From the NCBI GenBank assembly GCA_020161065.1, contig JAIUPH010000026.1:62001-126000 (forward strand): a stretch of DNA of 64,000 nt, read 5' to 3'. The position numbers and the translations under genes are program-made. Shown piece by piece: positions 18,182 to 26,392 of the stretch. Source of the DNA: Pseudomonadota bacterium (lineage in GTDB: Bacteria; Pseudomonadota; Gammaproteobacteria; Burkholderiales; Burkholderiaceae_C). The notes below the pieces were generated by a model, which saw nothing but the letters and a program-made list of their open reading frames with translations, made no database searches and was not told the DNA's origin. Each line of letters begins with the position of its first letter. Position 1 is the first letter of the stretch.

Positions 18182-18937
18182 TCAATACCGCGTCTGCGAC
18201 CGGATCTGCTCGGCCATCACCTCTTCGGCCACGCGCAGCTGGCGCTGCGAGCAGGGCGGGCTGCTGCGCACGCGGCGGCCGCTCGCGCTGAGTTGCACCA
18301 CGCAGTTGTTGGTGTAGATCGCCTCGCCGCTGCCGTTGGGGCTGACCACCAGATTCGGCGGCGTGTTGTCGTCGCCGCGGTCGCCGCGGTTCCACGAGCG
18401 GTCGTTGTCGTAGCGGTCGTGGCCTTGCTGGTCGCGGTAGGCGCGCATCGCCTCGTCGGCGCGGCGCACCTGGCGTTCGTTGCAGCCGCCGCGCGACTGG
18501 CCGCGGCGGCCCTGCGGGTCGTAGAACACCATGCAGCCGTTGTCGAAGATGACGCGGCCGAAGCGGTTGCCGTCCATGTGGATCTGCGGCGCGCGGTCTT
18601 CGTTCCAGCGGCCGTCGCGGCGGTCGACCTCGCGCACCGACGAGACGTTGTCGTTCAGCCCCATCGGCCGCAGCGACGGATAGCGCCCCGGCCCCAGCGT
18701 GATGCACTGGCCCTTGAAGTCGGCGTCGGTGCACAGCAGCCAGTTGCCGCTGCGGATCATCACCGACGAGACGCGGTCGTTGAAGCCTTCGTCGGTCAGG
18801 TTGCGCACGGCCTGCCCGACGACCATCGAGCGGCCGCGGAAGTCGTCGTCCTGGTACAGCGCCAGATCGGCCTTGGCGCCGGCGGCGGCCAGCATCAGGC
18901 CCACGGCGGCCAGCGCGACACGTGCATCGAGTTTCAT
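18182..18937 (-). CDS. Secreted beta/gamma-crystallin-family protein
   Basis: A 251-residue exported protein (signal peptide ending near 'AAGAKA'). Residues ~25-105 form two Greek-key motifs of the beta/gamma-crystallin type ('ALYQDDDFRGRSMVVGQAV', 'NDRVSSVMIRSGNWLLC', 'FKGQCITLGPGRYPSL', 'NDNVSSVREV'); such domains can bind Ca2+ and stabilise. The remainder is polar, Arg/Asp-rich and Cys-containing with no recognised domain. The ATG at 18937 starts the signal sequence. The role is unknown; it stands alone, convergent with cysA. Confidence 0.8.
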   Translation of the reverse strand: MKLDARVALAAVGLMLAAAGAKADLALYQDDDFRGRSMVVGQAVRNLTDEGFNDRVSSVMIRSGNWLLCTDADFKGQCITLGPGRYPSLRPMGLNDNVSSVREVDRRDGRWNEDRAPQIHMDGNRFGRVIFDNGCMVFYDPQGRRGQSRGGCNERQVRRADEAMRAYRDQQGHDRYDNDRSWNRGDRGDDNTPPNLVVSPNGSGEAIYTNNCVVQLSASGRRVRSSPPCSQRQLRVAEEVMAEQIRSQTRY

Positions 18938-19058
18938 TGCAGCTCTCCATGCCGGGTGGTCCGGCTTCGGCAACGGTACCGCAGCGGCGCGCGGCGGCGC
19001 AAGCGGGCCGCCGATGGCGGCGACGGCCGCGGCCGCGGCCGCGGCAGGCAACGCGGCG

Positions 19059-19403
19059 TTACTTCTTCTTCGCCGCCGCCTTCTTCGCCGCCGGCGCGGC
19101 CTTGCCGCCCTGGCTCTTGGCCAGCAGTTCGTCCAGCGTGCCCTGGATTTCCGACTCGATGGTCCTGGCGAAGGCGCCGAGCAGGAAGCCGAGCTTGGCA
19201 TCGAGGTCGAAGTGGTCGGCCGCCACGATCAGCCGGCCATTGACGCCGGCGCGCGTGAACTCCACCGTGTCGCTGGTCTCGCCTTCGATCACCGTGCACT
19301 GCATGTCGAAGCGGCGCTCCGCCTGCTCGGCCCAGGTCCAGGCGACCTTGCGCGCCTTGGGCAGGCCGAGCTGGTGTTCACGGTGGATGCGGATGTCGGG
19401 CAC
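19059..19403 (-). CDS. Polyhydroxyalkanoic acid system family protein
   Basis: A 114-residue protein beginning 'MPDIRIHREHQLGLPKAR', the signature of a family found with polyhydroxyalkanoate storage systems and thought to bind granules or DNA. The last ~14 residues are an Ala/Lys tail ('APAAKKAAAKKK') like those of histone-like proteins, which could contact the nucleoid. The start is GTG at 19403, supported by GAAGGAG about ten bases upstream. It follows the aminopeptidase gene by 14 bases on the same strand. Confidence 0.85.
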   Translation of the reverse strand: MPDIRIHREHQLGLPKARKVAWTWAEQAERRFDMQCTVIEGETSDTVEFTRAGVNGRLIVAADHFDLDAKLGFLLGAFARTIESEIQGTLDELLAKSQGGKAAPAAKKAAAKKK

Positions 19404-19417
19404 GGTGGCGGTCTCCT

Positions 19418-20482
19418 TCAGCGGACGATGGCGTCGAGTGTGGCGCGCCGCTCGGCCTTCGGCAAGGCGGCCAGGCGCCGCACTTCGGCATAGAAGCGCG
19501 GGAAGTCGCCGCCCTCGCGCGCGAACAGGCGCTCGAAGGCCGGCACCAGTTCGTGGTAGGCCGCCTGCACGCCGAAGCTGGCGTTGTTGGCGCGCGCCAC
19601 CACGCCGTCGTAGCTGGCGTCGCCGCCCCAGTGCTGGGCCTTGAATTGAGCGTACTCGGCGCGCCACTGGCTCATCAGTTCGGCCTTGCGCGCGCGCTTG
19701 GCGGCATCGTCCAGCGTGCCGGCGTACAAGGCCAGCAGCCGCTCGCGCTGGGTCTGCATCAGCACGCGGAATTCGGCGCGCCGGCGGTCGGCGCGCGCCA
19801 GTTCGGCGCGCGCCTGCGGCCGGTCGGCCAGCCAGCGGTCGCCGCCCAGGCGCTCCACTGCGGTGGCGAAGCTTTCGTTGAAGGTGGTGTCGTCGGCCGC
19901 GTAGGCCACCTGGTGCGCCAGCTCGTGGAAGATCAACCGCGCCAGGTCGCCCTCGGGCCAGTCGATGAAGGTGTTGAGCAGCGGGTCGCCGCCGATCCAG
20001 TTGCTCCAGCCCAGGCTGGAATAGGCCGGCACGCCGTAGACGCTGACCTCGAAGCCCTCGCCCTGCAGCCGGTCGCCCAGCGCCTGCGCGGCGGCGCGGT
20101 CGAAATAACCCCGATAGCCCACGCACCCCATGACGGGAAAGCACCAGGTCTTGAGCGTCAGCGACAGCTCGGGCGCCGCCACCACGTTCCACACCGCGGC
20201 GGCTCGCTGCAGGTCGGCATAGGCGCGGTAGCTGCGGTTGTCGGGCAAAGCCAGCTCTCGGCTGGCGAAGTCGCGCATCCGCTGCGCCAGCGCCAGGCGT
20301 TCGCGCAAGTGCGGCGACATGTCGGGCTCGGCCAGCCAATCAGCCACCGGCCGCGCGCGGTGCATCAGCTCCAGATGCCCTTGCAGCGCCTGGCCGTAGT
20401 AGCCCAGCGTCGAGCAGCCGCTGCCCAGGCAGACGGCGGCGGCCGCCAGCGCCGCCGTGCCCGCAAGGCCGACCGAGGCCAT
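19418..20482 (-). CDS. Putative zinc aminopeptidase lipoprotein
   Basis: A 354-residue protein with a lipoprotein-type signal sequence ending in 'GSGC-STLGYYGQA' and a zinc-protease motif 'HELAHQVAY' (H-E-x-x-H) followed by 'FNESFATAVE', whose Glu is the probable third ligand. This fits the bacterial putative-aminopeptidase family (PF10023). A location at a membrane surface in the periplasm is inferred. The ATG at 20482 lies 13 bases after the oxidoreductase stop and directly opens the signal sequence; upstream in-frame residues lie inside that gene. Confidence 0.85.
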   Translation of the reverse strand: MASVGLAGTAALAAAAVCLGSGCSTLGYYGQALQGHLELMHRARPVADWLAEPDMSPHLRERLALAQRMRDFASRELALPDNRSYRAYADLQRAAAVWNVVAAPELSLTLKTWCFPVMGCVGYRGYFDRAAAQALGDRLQGEGFEVSVYGVPAYSSLGWSNWIGGDPLLNTFIDWPEGDLARLIFHELAHQVAYAADDTTFNESFATAVERLGGDRWLADRPQARAELARADRRRAEFRVLMQTQRERLLALYAGTLDDAAKRARKAELMSQWRAEYAQFKAQHWGGDASYDGVVARANNASFGVQAAYHELVPAFERLFAREGGDFPRFYAEVRRLAALPKAERRATLDAIVR

Positions 20483-20495
20483 CAGCAGCCGGCGC

Positions 20496-22544
20496 CTAAC
20501 CCGCGGCCACGTCCACCAGGCAGTCGTAGAACGTGGGCCCACGGCCGATGTCGGTCAGGCGCTGGTGCGTCAGCTCGTTGACGTTGCGGCCGTCGAGGCC
20601 GAACTTGCGCCACCAGATGCCCAGCCCGTTGACGACGCCGGGCCGCGCGCGAACGCTGACCTCGGCCTTGCAGCGGTAGCGGCCGCGATCGTTGAAGACG
20701 GTGACGGTCTGCCCGCTTTCGATGCCGCGCGCCGCGGCGTCGTCGGGGTGGATCTCCACGATCGGCTCGCCTTCCACCGAGCGCAGGCTTTTCACGTTGA
20801 CGAAGGTGGAGTTGAGGAAGTGCCGCGCCGGCGGCGAGATCATCGCCAGCGGGTAGCGCGCCGCCAGTTCGGGCGTGCGCTCGGCCGATTCGTGGTTGGC
20901 CACGTGGTCGGCCACGCCCAGGCCCGGCGGGTCGGCCTGGGCACGGCCGTTGGCGGTGTGGAAGCCGCCGTGGGCAAACGGCGCGTCGGGCACCGGCAGC
21001 GGCGCCCAGCCCTCGCGCAGCAGCCGCTCGCGATCGACCTGCGCGGCGCTGAAGGCGCTGCAGGCCAGCGCCTCGTCGCCGTCGGCGAAGCAGGGATCGT
21101 CGAAGCCCAGGCGCGCGGCCAGCAGGCGGAAGATCTCGGCATTGGACTTCGCCTGGCCTTGCGGCGCCACCGCCGGGCGGTTGAGGATGACGTCGGTGTG
21201 GCCGTAGGTGCCGTGCACGTCCCAGTGTTCGAGCTGGGTCGTGGCCGGCAGCACATAATCTGCGAAATCAGCGGTATCGGTCAGGAAGTGCTCCAGCACC
21301 ACGGTGAACAGGTCTTCGCGCGCGAAGCCGGCCGCCACCTTGGCGCCTTCCGGCGCCACCGCCACCGGGTTGCTGTTGTAGACCACCAGCGCCTGCACGC
21401 GCGGGCCGAAGGCGGGCGAGGCTTCGCGCAGCAGATCGTCGCCGATCGTGCTCATGTTGATGGTGCGCGGCCGGCGGCCGGCCAGCAGGTCGGGCCGCTG
21501 CAGCGCGGCGTCGTCGCGGGCGCGTGCGAACCAGCCCGACGACGACAGCAGCAGCCCGCCGCCGCGCTGCCGCCAGGCGCCCACCAGGCAGGGCAGCAGC
21601 GCCGCCAGCCGCACCGCGCTGCCGCCGCCGTGCACGCGCTGCATGCCGTAGTTGAGGCGGATGGCCGCGGGCTTGATGGTCCCGTAGTCGCGCGCGAGTT
21701 GGCGCACCTCGTCGGCCGTGATGCCGCAGGTGGCGGCCACGCGCTCGGGCGGCCATTGCAGCGCGCGTTCGCGCAAGGCCGGCCAGCCGTCGAGATGGCG
21801 CGCGATGTAGTCGTGGTCCAGCCAGTCGTGCCGGATCAGCTGGTGCATCAGGCCGAGCGCCAGCGCGCCGTCGGTGCCGGGGCGCAGCGCGATGTGCTGG
21901 TGGCACTTCTCGGCCGTCTCGCTGCGCCGCGGGTCGATGCAGACCAGCTTGGCGCCGTCGCGCTTGGCCTGCTGCGCCAGCGTCCAGAAATGCAGGTTGG
22001 ACGCGATCGAGTTGCTGCCCCAGATCAGGATCAGCCGGCTCTCGGTGAAGAAGCGGGTTTGCATGCCCACCTTGCCGCCGTAGGTGGCGGCCAGCGCCTC
22101 GCCGCCGGCGGACGAGCAGATGGTGCGGTCCAGCCGGCTGGCGCCGAGCTTGTGGAAGAAGCGCATCGCCATCGTCTCGCCCTGCACCAGGCCCATGGTG
22201 CCGGCGTAGCTGTAGGGCAGGATGCCCTGCGGGTCGCGCGCGGCGATGGTCTGCAGCCGCGCGGCGATGTCGGCCAGCGCGGCGTCCCAGCTCACCGGCT
22301 CGAAGCGGCCCTCGCCCTTGGGCCCCACGCGGCGCAGCGGCTGCAGCACGCGCTCGGGATGGTAGGTGCGCTCGACATAACGGCTGACCTTGGTGCACAA
22401 CACGCCCTGCGTGTTGGGGTGGCCGGGGTTGCCGGTCACGCGCACGGCGCGGCCGCCGGCCACGCTGACCTGCAGCGAACAGGTGTCGGGACAATCGTGC
22501 GGGCAGGCCGCCAGCACGGTGCGAAGCTCGGCAGGGGCGTTCAT
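20496..22544 (-). CDS. Molybdopterin oxidoreductase with 4Fe-4S cluster
   Basis: A 682-residue member of the formate dehydrogenase/DMSO reductase superfamily. Cys14, Cys18, Cys22 and Cys50 form the N-terminal 4Fe-4S site. A Mo-bis-MGD domain follows ('LPYSYAGTMGLVQGE', 'WGSNSIASNLHFW', 'GGGSAVRLAALLPCLVGAW'), and a C-terminal dinucleotide-binding domain ('SPPARHFLNSTFVN'). There is no Tat signal, so it is cytoplasmic. No membrane or electron-transfer partner gene is adjacent, leaving its substrate unknown. It is first in a three-gene leftward operon with the aminopeptidase and the PHA-system protein. Confidence 0.92.
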   Translation of the reverse strand: MNAPAELRTVLAACPHDCPDTCSLQVSVAGGRAVRVTGNPGHPNTQGVLCTKVSRYVERTYHPERVLQPLRRVGPKGEGRFEPVSWDAALADIAARLQTIAARDPQGILPYSYAGTMGLVQGETMAMRFFHKLGASRLDRTICSSAGGEALAATYGGKVGMQTRFFTESRLILIWGSNSIASNLHFWTLAQQAKRDGAKLVCIDPRRSETAEKCHQHIALRPGTDGALALGLMHQLIRHDWLDHDYIARHLDGWPALRERALQWPPERVAATCGITADEVRQLARDYGTIKPAAIRLNYGMQRVHGGGSAVRLAALLPCLVGAWRQRGGGLLLSSSGWFARARDDAALQRPDLLAGRRPRTINMSTIGDDLLREASPAFGPRVQALVVYNSNPVAVAPEGAKVAAGFAREDLFTVVLEHFLTDTADFADYVLPATTQLEHWDVHGTYGHTDVILNRPAVAPQGQAKSNAEIFRLLAARLGFDDPCFADGDEALACSAFSAAQVDRERLLREGWAPLPVPDAPFAHGGFHTANGRAQADPPGLGVADHVANHESAERTPELAARYPLAMISPPARHFLNSTFVNVKSLRSVEGEPIVEIHPDDAAARGIESGQTVTVFNDRGRYRCKAEVSVRARPGVVNGLGIWWRKFGLDGRNVNELTHQRLTDIGRGPTFYDCLVDVAAG

Positions 22545-22568
22545 CGGTGAAACTATGGCACAGCGCGT

Positions 22569-22599
22569 GGGCCGGGTGCGGCGGGCGGCGGGCGGCGGG
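22569..22599 (+). other. Possible G-quadruplex in a divergent intergenic region
   Basis: Five GGG runs (22569, 22574, 22583, 22590, 22597) with short loops lie in the gap between the divergent oxidoreductase and binding-protein genes, including a GGGCGGC tandem. The pattern meets the usual G-quadruplex rule, but GC-rich genomes give many by chance. Confidence 0.4.
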
Positions 22600-22723
22600 C
22601 GGCACTCGGGGCCGTCGAAGCCCCCTGCACCCTCGGGGTCCTCGGGTGACGCACCGATGCCCGACGGCCGCGCGACGCGCTAGGCTAGTGCCCCCGTTGT
22701 TGCAGCCTCTCCGCAGTACCCCC

Positions 22724-23860
22724 ATGACGCAAGTTTCCGCGCGCCGCCGCGCGCTGGGCCACCTGGCCGGCGCCGCCGCGGCACTGGCGCTGCCGGCCCT
22801 GGCGCAGGAGCGCCCGCTGCTGCTGGGCCAGTCGGCCCCCACCACCGGCGCCGCCGCGCAACTGGGCATCCAGATGCACCACGGCGCCAAGCTCTACCTC
22901 GACCATTTCAACGCGCAAGGCGGCGTCGGCGGGCGGCCGGTCGAGCTGCGGCTGCTGGACGACGGCTACGAGCCCGACCGCTGCAAGGCCAACACCGAGC
23001 AGTTCATCCGCGACGACGCCTTCGCGCTGCTGGGCTACGTCGGCACGCCCACCAGCCTGGCGGTGCTGCCGCTGGTCAACCAGGCGCGCATTCCGTTCTT
23101 CGGCCCGTTCACCGGCGCGCAGGCGCTGCGCGAGCCGCTGTCGCGCTGGGTCTTCCACGTGCGCGCCTCGTATTTCGACGAGACGGCGTTGATCGTGCGT
23201 CAGCTGACCGAGCTGGGGCTCAAGCGCATTGCCGTGTTCCGCCAGAACGACAGCTACGGCCAGGCCGGGCTCGACGGCGTGCTGCGCGCGCTGGCGCCGC
23301 AGGGGCTGCAGCCGGTGGCGGTGGGCACGGTGGAGCGCAACAGCGTCGACGTGGCGGCGGCGGTCAAGGCCATCGTGCCGCAGATGCCGCACGCGGTGGT
23401 GCAGATCAGCGCCTACAAGAGCTGCGCCGCCTTCGTGCGCGCGGCGCGCCAGGCCGGCTACGGCGGCACGTTCTACAACGTGAGCTTCGTCGGCAGCCAG
23501 GCGCTGGCCGACGAGCTGGGCGGCGACGGCCGCGGCGTGATGATCAGCCAGGTGATGCCGCACCCGTCGTCCACCACCACCGGCATCGCGCGCGAGTACC
23601 TCGACGCGGTGCGCCGCGCCGGCGGCGGCACGGCGCCGAACTACAGCAGCATCGAAGGCTACGTGGCCGCGCGCGTGTTCGCCGAAGGCCTGCGCCGCGC
23701 CGGCAAGGCGGCCACGCGCGAGGGCCTGGTGTCGGCGCTGGAAGGCCTGTCGCGGCTGGACCTGGGCGGCTTCGCGGTGGGCTTCAGCCCGCGCAACCAC
23801 GCCGGGTCGAGCTTCGCGGAGCTGACGGTGCTGACCGGCGACGGCAAGGTCAGACGGTAG
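22724..23860 (+). CDS. ABC transporter substrate-binding protein, branched-chain amino-acid type
   Basis: A 378-residue periplasmic type I binding protein. The signal peptide is Arg-rich and ends 'ALPALAQE'. The body starts 'LLLGQSAPTTGAAAQLG' and holds 'FNAQGGVGGRPVELRLLDD', both hallmarks of LivK-like proteins. The ligand may be an amino acid, amide or aromatic acid. No LivHMGF permease genes are near, so it is an orphan. The ATG at 22724 begins the signal peptide. Confidence 0.92.
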   Translation: MTQVSARRRALGHLAGAAAALALPALAQERPLLLGQSAPTTGAAAQLGIQMHHGAKLYLDHFNAQGGVGGRPVELRLLDDGYEPDRCKANTEQFIRDDAFALLGYVGTPTSLAVLPLVNQARIPFFGPFTGAQALREPLSRWVFHVRASYFDETALIVRQLTELGLKRIAVFRQNDSYGQAGLDGVLRALAPQGLQPVAVGTVERNSVDVAAAVKAIVPQMPHAVVQISAYKSCAAFVRAARQAGYGGTFYNVSFVGSQALADELGGDGRGVMISQVMPHPSSTTTGIAREYLDAVRRAGGGTAPNYSSIEGYVAARVFAEGLRRAGKAATREGLVSALEGLSRLDLGGFAVGFSPRNHAGSSFAELTVLTGDGKVRR

Positions 23861-23902
23861 CTGGAGCCCCCGGCCGTCGGGCGGCCGCCCCCCGTGGGGG
23901 CA

Positions 23903-23936
23903 CCGAACCCGACCGGCAAAGCCGGATCGGGTTCGG
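23903..23936. terminator. Strong hairpin after the binding-protein gene
   Basis: CCGAACCCGACCGGC, loop AAA, then GCCGGATCGGGTTCGG: a 15-base stem with one bulged base, 42 bases after the stop. It lacks a T-run, but its stability and placement fit a terminator or 3'-end protecting structure. The flanks (GCCCCCCGTGGGGGC, and CCCTC/GAGGGGG pairs) add smaller stems. Confidence 0.55.
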
Positions 23937-24071
23937 CCCGCTTCTCACCGCCGCTCCCCCTGGTCGCCTGCGGCGGCCTGTCCCCGAGGGGGAAGGCGGC
24001 GCTGCGTACGACGGGTATCGGGTAGCGGCGTAAACTGATTCGCTCCCCTCTTTGCCAGCAGCAGGCCCGCC

Positions 24072-25265
24072 ATGCAGATGATCGAATCCATCCTCGCCGA
24101 CGCCGCCGCCATCACCGCGCTGCGCCGCGACATCCACGCCCATCCCGAGCTGTGCTTCCAGGAGCAGCGCACCGCCGACCTGGTGGCCAAGGCGCTCACC
24201 GATTGGGGCATTCCCATCCACCGCGGCCTGGGCACCACCGGCGTCGTCGGCATCGTCAAGAACGGCACTTCAGCGCGCGCCGTGGGGCTGCGCGCCGACA
24301 TCGACGCGCTGCCGATGACCGAGCACAACCACTTCGCCCACGCCAGCACCCACCAGGGCAAGATGCACGCCTGCGGCCACGACGGCCACACCGCCATGCT
24401 GCTGGCCGCGGCCAAGCATTTGTCCAAGCACCGCAACTTCGACGGCACGGTCTACCTCGTCTTCCAGCCGGCCGAGGAAGGCGGCGGCGGCGCGCGCGAG
24501 ATGATGAAGGACGGCCTGTTCGACAAGTTCCCGATGGAGGCCATCTTCGGCATGCACAACTGGCCGGGCATGAAGGTCGGCCAGTTTGCGCTGACCCCGG
24601 GGCCGATGATGGCCAGCTCCAACGAGTTCAAGATCACCATCGTCGGCAAGGGGGCGCACGCGGCGCTGCCGCACAACGGCGTCGACCCGGTGCCGGTGGC
24701 CTGCCAGATGGTGCAGGCCTTCCAGACCATCGTCACGCGCAACAAGCGGCCGATCGACACCGCGGTGATCTCGGTGACGATGATCCACGCCGGCGAAGCG
24801 AGCAACGTGATTCCCGACAGCTGCGAGATCCAGGGCACCGTGCGCACCTTCAGCAGCGACGTGCTCGACCTGGTGGAGCGGCGCATGAAGACCATCGCCG
24901 AAGCCACCTGCGCGGCCTTCGAGGCGAGCTGCGTCTTCGAGTTCCACCGCAACTACCCGCCCACCATCAACCACGCCGCCGAGACCGAATTCGCGCGCAG
25001 CGTGCTGGCCCAGGTGGTGGGGCCCGAGAACGTGCTGCCCTACGAGCCGACCATGGGCTCGGAGGACTTCAGCTACTTCCTGCAGGCCAAGCCGGGCTGC
25101 TACTTCGTCATCGGCAACGGCGACGGCAGCCACCGCGCCATGGGCCACGGCGAAGGCCCTTGCATGCTGCACAACCCGAACTACGACTTCAACGACGAGT
25201 TGATCCCGCTGGGCGCGACGGCCTGGGTGCGCATGGCCGAAGCCTGGCTGGCCCAGCCGCGCTGA
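24072..25265 (+). CDS. M20 family amidohydrolase (hippurate/N-acyl-amino-acid hydrolase type)
   Basis: A 397-residue metalloenzyme. Metal-ligand motifs are 'HAHPELCFQE', 'GLRADIDALPM', 'HACGHDGHTAML' and 'FQPAEEGGGGA' (catalytic Glu), and a dimerisation domain follows. Family members cleave N-acyl or N-aroyl amino acids. It starts a rightward operon with a DUF2817 peptidase seven bases downstream and a YdjM-like gene, which suggests joint peptide or amide degradation. The length is standard. Confidence 0.93.
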   Translation: MQMIESILADAAAITALRRDIHAHPELCFQEQRTADLVAKALTDWGIPIHRGLGTTGVVGIVKNGTSARAVGLRADIDALPMTEHNHFAHASTHQGKMHACGHDGHTAMLLAAAKHLSKHRNFDGTVYLVFQPAEEGGGGAREMMKDGLFDKFPMEAIFGMHNWPGMKVGQFALTPGPMMASSNEFKITIVGKGAHAALPHNGVDPVPVACQMVQAFQTIVTRNKRPIDTAVISVTMIHAGEASNVIPDSCEIQGTVRTFSSDVLDLVERRMKTIAEATCAAFEASCVFEFHRNYPPTINHAAETEFARSVLAQVVGPENVLPYEPTMGSEDFSYFLQAKPGCYFVIGNGDGSHRAMGHGEGPCMLHNPNYDFNDELIPLGATAWVRMAEAWLAQPR

Positions 25266-25272
25266 GGCCGCG

Positions 25273-26382
25273 ATGGCCGACGACGCTGCTGCCGAACTCC
25301 CCGCCGCCTTCGCCCAGAGCTACGCCGAAGCGCGCAACAAGTTCCTGCAGGCCGCCGCCGGCGCCGGGCTGGCGGTGCACGCCCACCGCCACCCGCTGCT
25401 GGGCCGCGACGGCGAAGAGCTGGCCGTCGACGTGGCCCGCCATGGCGCCGCCGATGCGCCAAGCCTGCTGATCGTCACCAGCGGCTGCCATGGGTTGGAG
25501 GGCTTCTGCGGCTCGGGCATCCAGGTGCGGCTGCTGCAACAGGGCCAGGTGCTGCGCCAGGCGGCGCAGGCCGGCGTGGCGCTGCTGTTCGTGCACGCGC
25601 TCAACCCCTGGGGCTTCAGCTGGTGGCGGCGCACGACGCAGGAGAACGTCGACCTCAACCGCAACTTCGTCGACTTCGGCCAACCGCTGCCGGCCAACCC
25701 CGGCTACGACGAGCTGGCCCACGCGCTGGTGCCGGTGCACTGGCCGCCCGCGGCGGCCGCCGAGCAGGTGATTGCCGGGTTCATCGCCCGCCACGGCATG
25801 AAGGGCTTCCAGACCGCCGTCAGCAGCGGCCAGCACGATCACCCCGAAGGCCTGTTCTTCGCCGGCCGCAACCCGAGCTGGAGCCAGCGCACCTGGCGCG
25901 AGATCCTGCGCGAGCACGCGCAGCGCTGCCGCCGTCTGGGCTGGATCGACCTGCACACCGGCCTCGGGCCCAACGGCCACGGCGAACGCATCTTCAGCGC
26001 CCGCGAAGACGCCGCCACGCTGGCGCGCGCGCGGCAGTGGTGGGGCGAGCAGGTCACGTCGATCTACGACGGATCGTCCACCTCGGCGCGGCTTTTCGGC
26101 ATGGCCTTCGAGGCCGTCTACCAAGAATGCCCGCAGGCCGAGTACACCGGCATCGCGCTGGAATACGGCACGCTGCCGATGACCGAGGTGATGACCGCGC
26201 TGCGCGCCGACCAGTGGCTGGAGAACCACCCCGAAACGCCCGACGACGTGCGCCGCACCATCAAGCGCCAGACGCGCGACGCCTTCTACACCGACAGCGA
26301 CGACTGGAAGCGCCAGGTGGTGGCACAGGCGGACGAAGCGGTGCAGCAGGCGCTGGCGGGATTGGCCGCACCCGGACGCTGA
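25273..26382 (+). CDS. DUF2817 / M14-like metallopeptidase
   Basis: A 369-residue protein with 'VTSGCHGLEGFCGSG' (H-x-x-E metal site as in carboxypeptidases), 'HALNPWGFSWWRRTTQENVD', 'LNRNF' and 'IDLHTGLG'. These match the DUF2817 group of M14-type peptidases. It is probably cytoplasmic, as no signal peptide is seen. Its close coupling to the M20 amidohydrolase suggests that the two trim one substrate class. The substrate is not known. Confidence 0.88.
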   Translation: MADDAAAELPAAFAQSYAEARNKFLQAAAGAGLAVHAHRHPLLGRDGEELAVDVARHGAADAPSLLIVTSGCHGLEGFCGSGIQVRLLQQGQVLRQAAQAGVALLFVHALNPWGFSWWRRTTQENVDLNRNFVDFGQPLPANPGYDELAHALVPVHWPPAAAAEQVIAGFIARHGMKGFQTAVSSGQHDHPEGLFFAGRNPSWSQRTWREILREHAQRCRRLGWIDLHTGLGPNGHGERIFSAREDAATLARARQWWGEQVTSIYDGSSTSARLFGMAFEAVYQECPQAEYTGIALEYGTLPMTEVMTALRADQWLENHPETPDDVRRTIKRQTRDAFYTDSDDWKRQVVAQADEAVQQALAGLAAPGR

Positions 26383-26392
26383 CGCCGCCGAC

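Noticed and set aside
23861-24071. The 211-base gap as a possible small RNA or short gene
   Set aside because: It holds a strong hairpin and GC-rich stems but no promoter-like element or conserved frame that could be supported.
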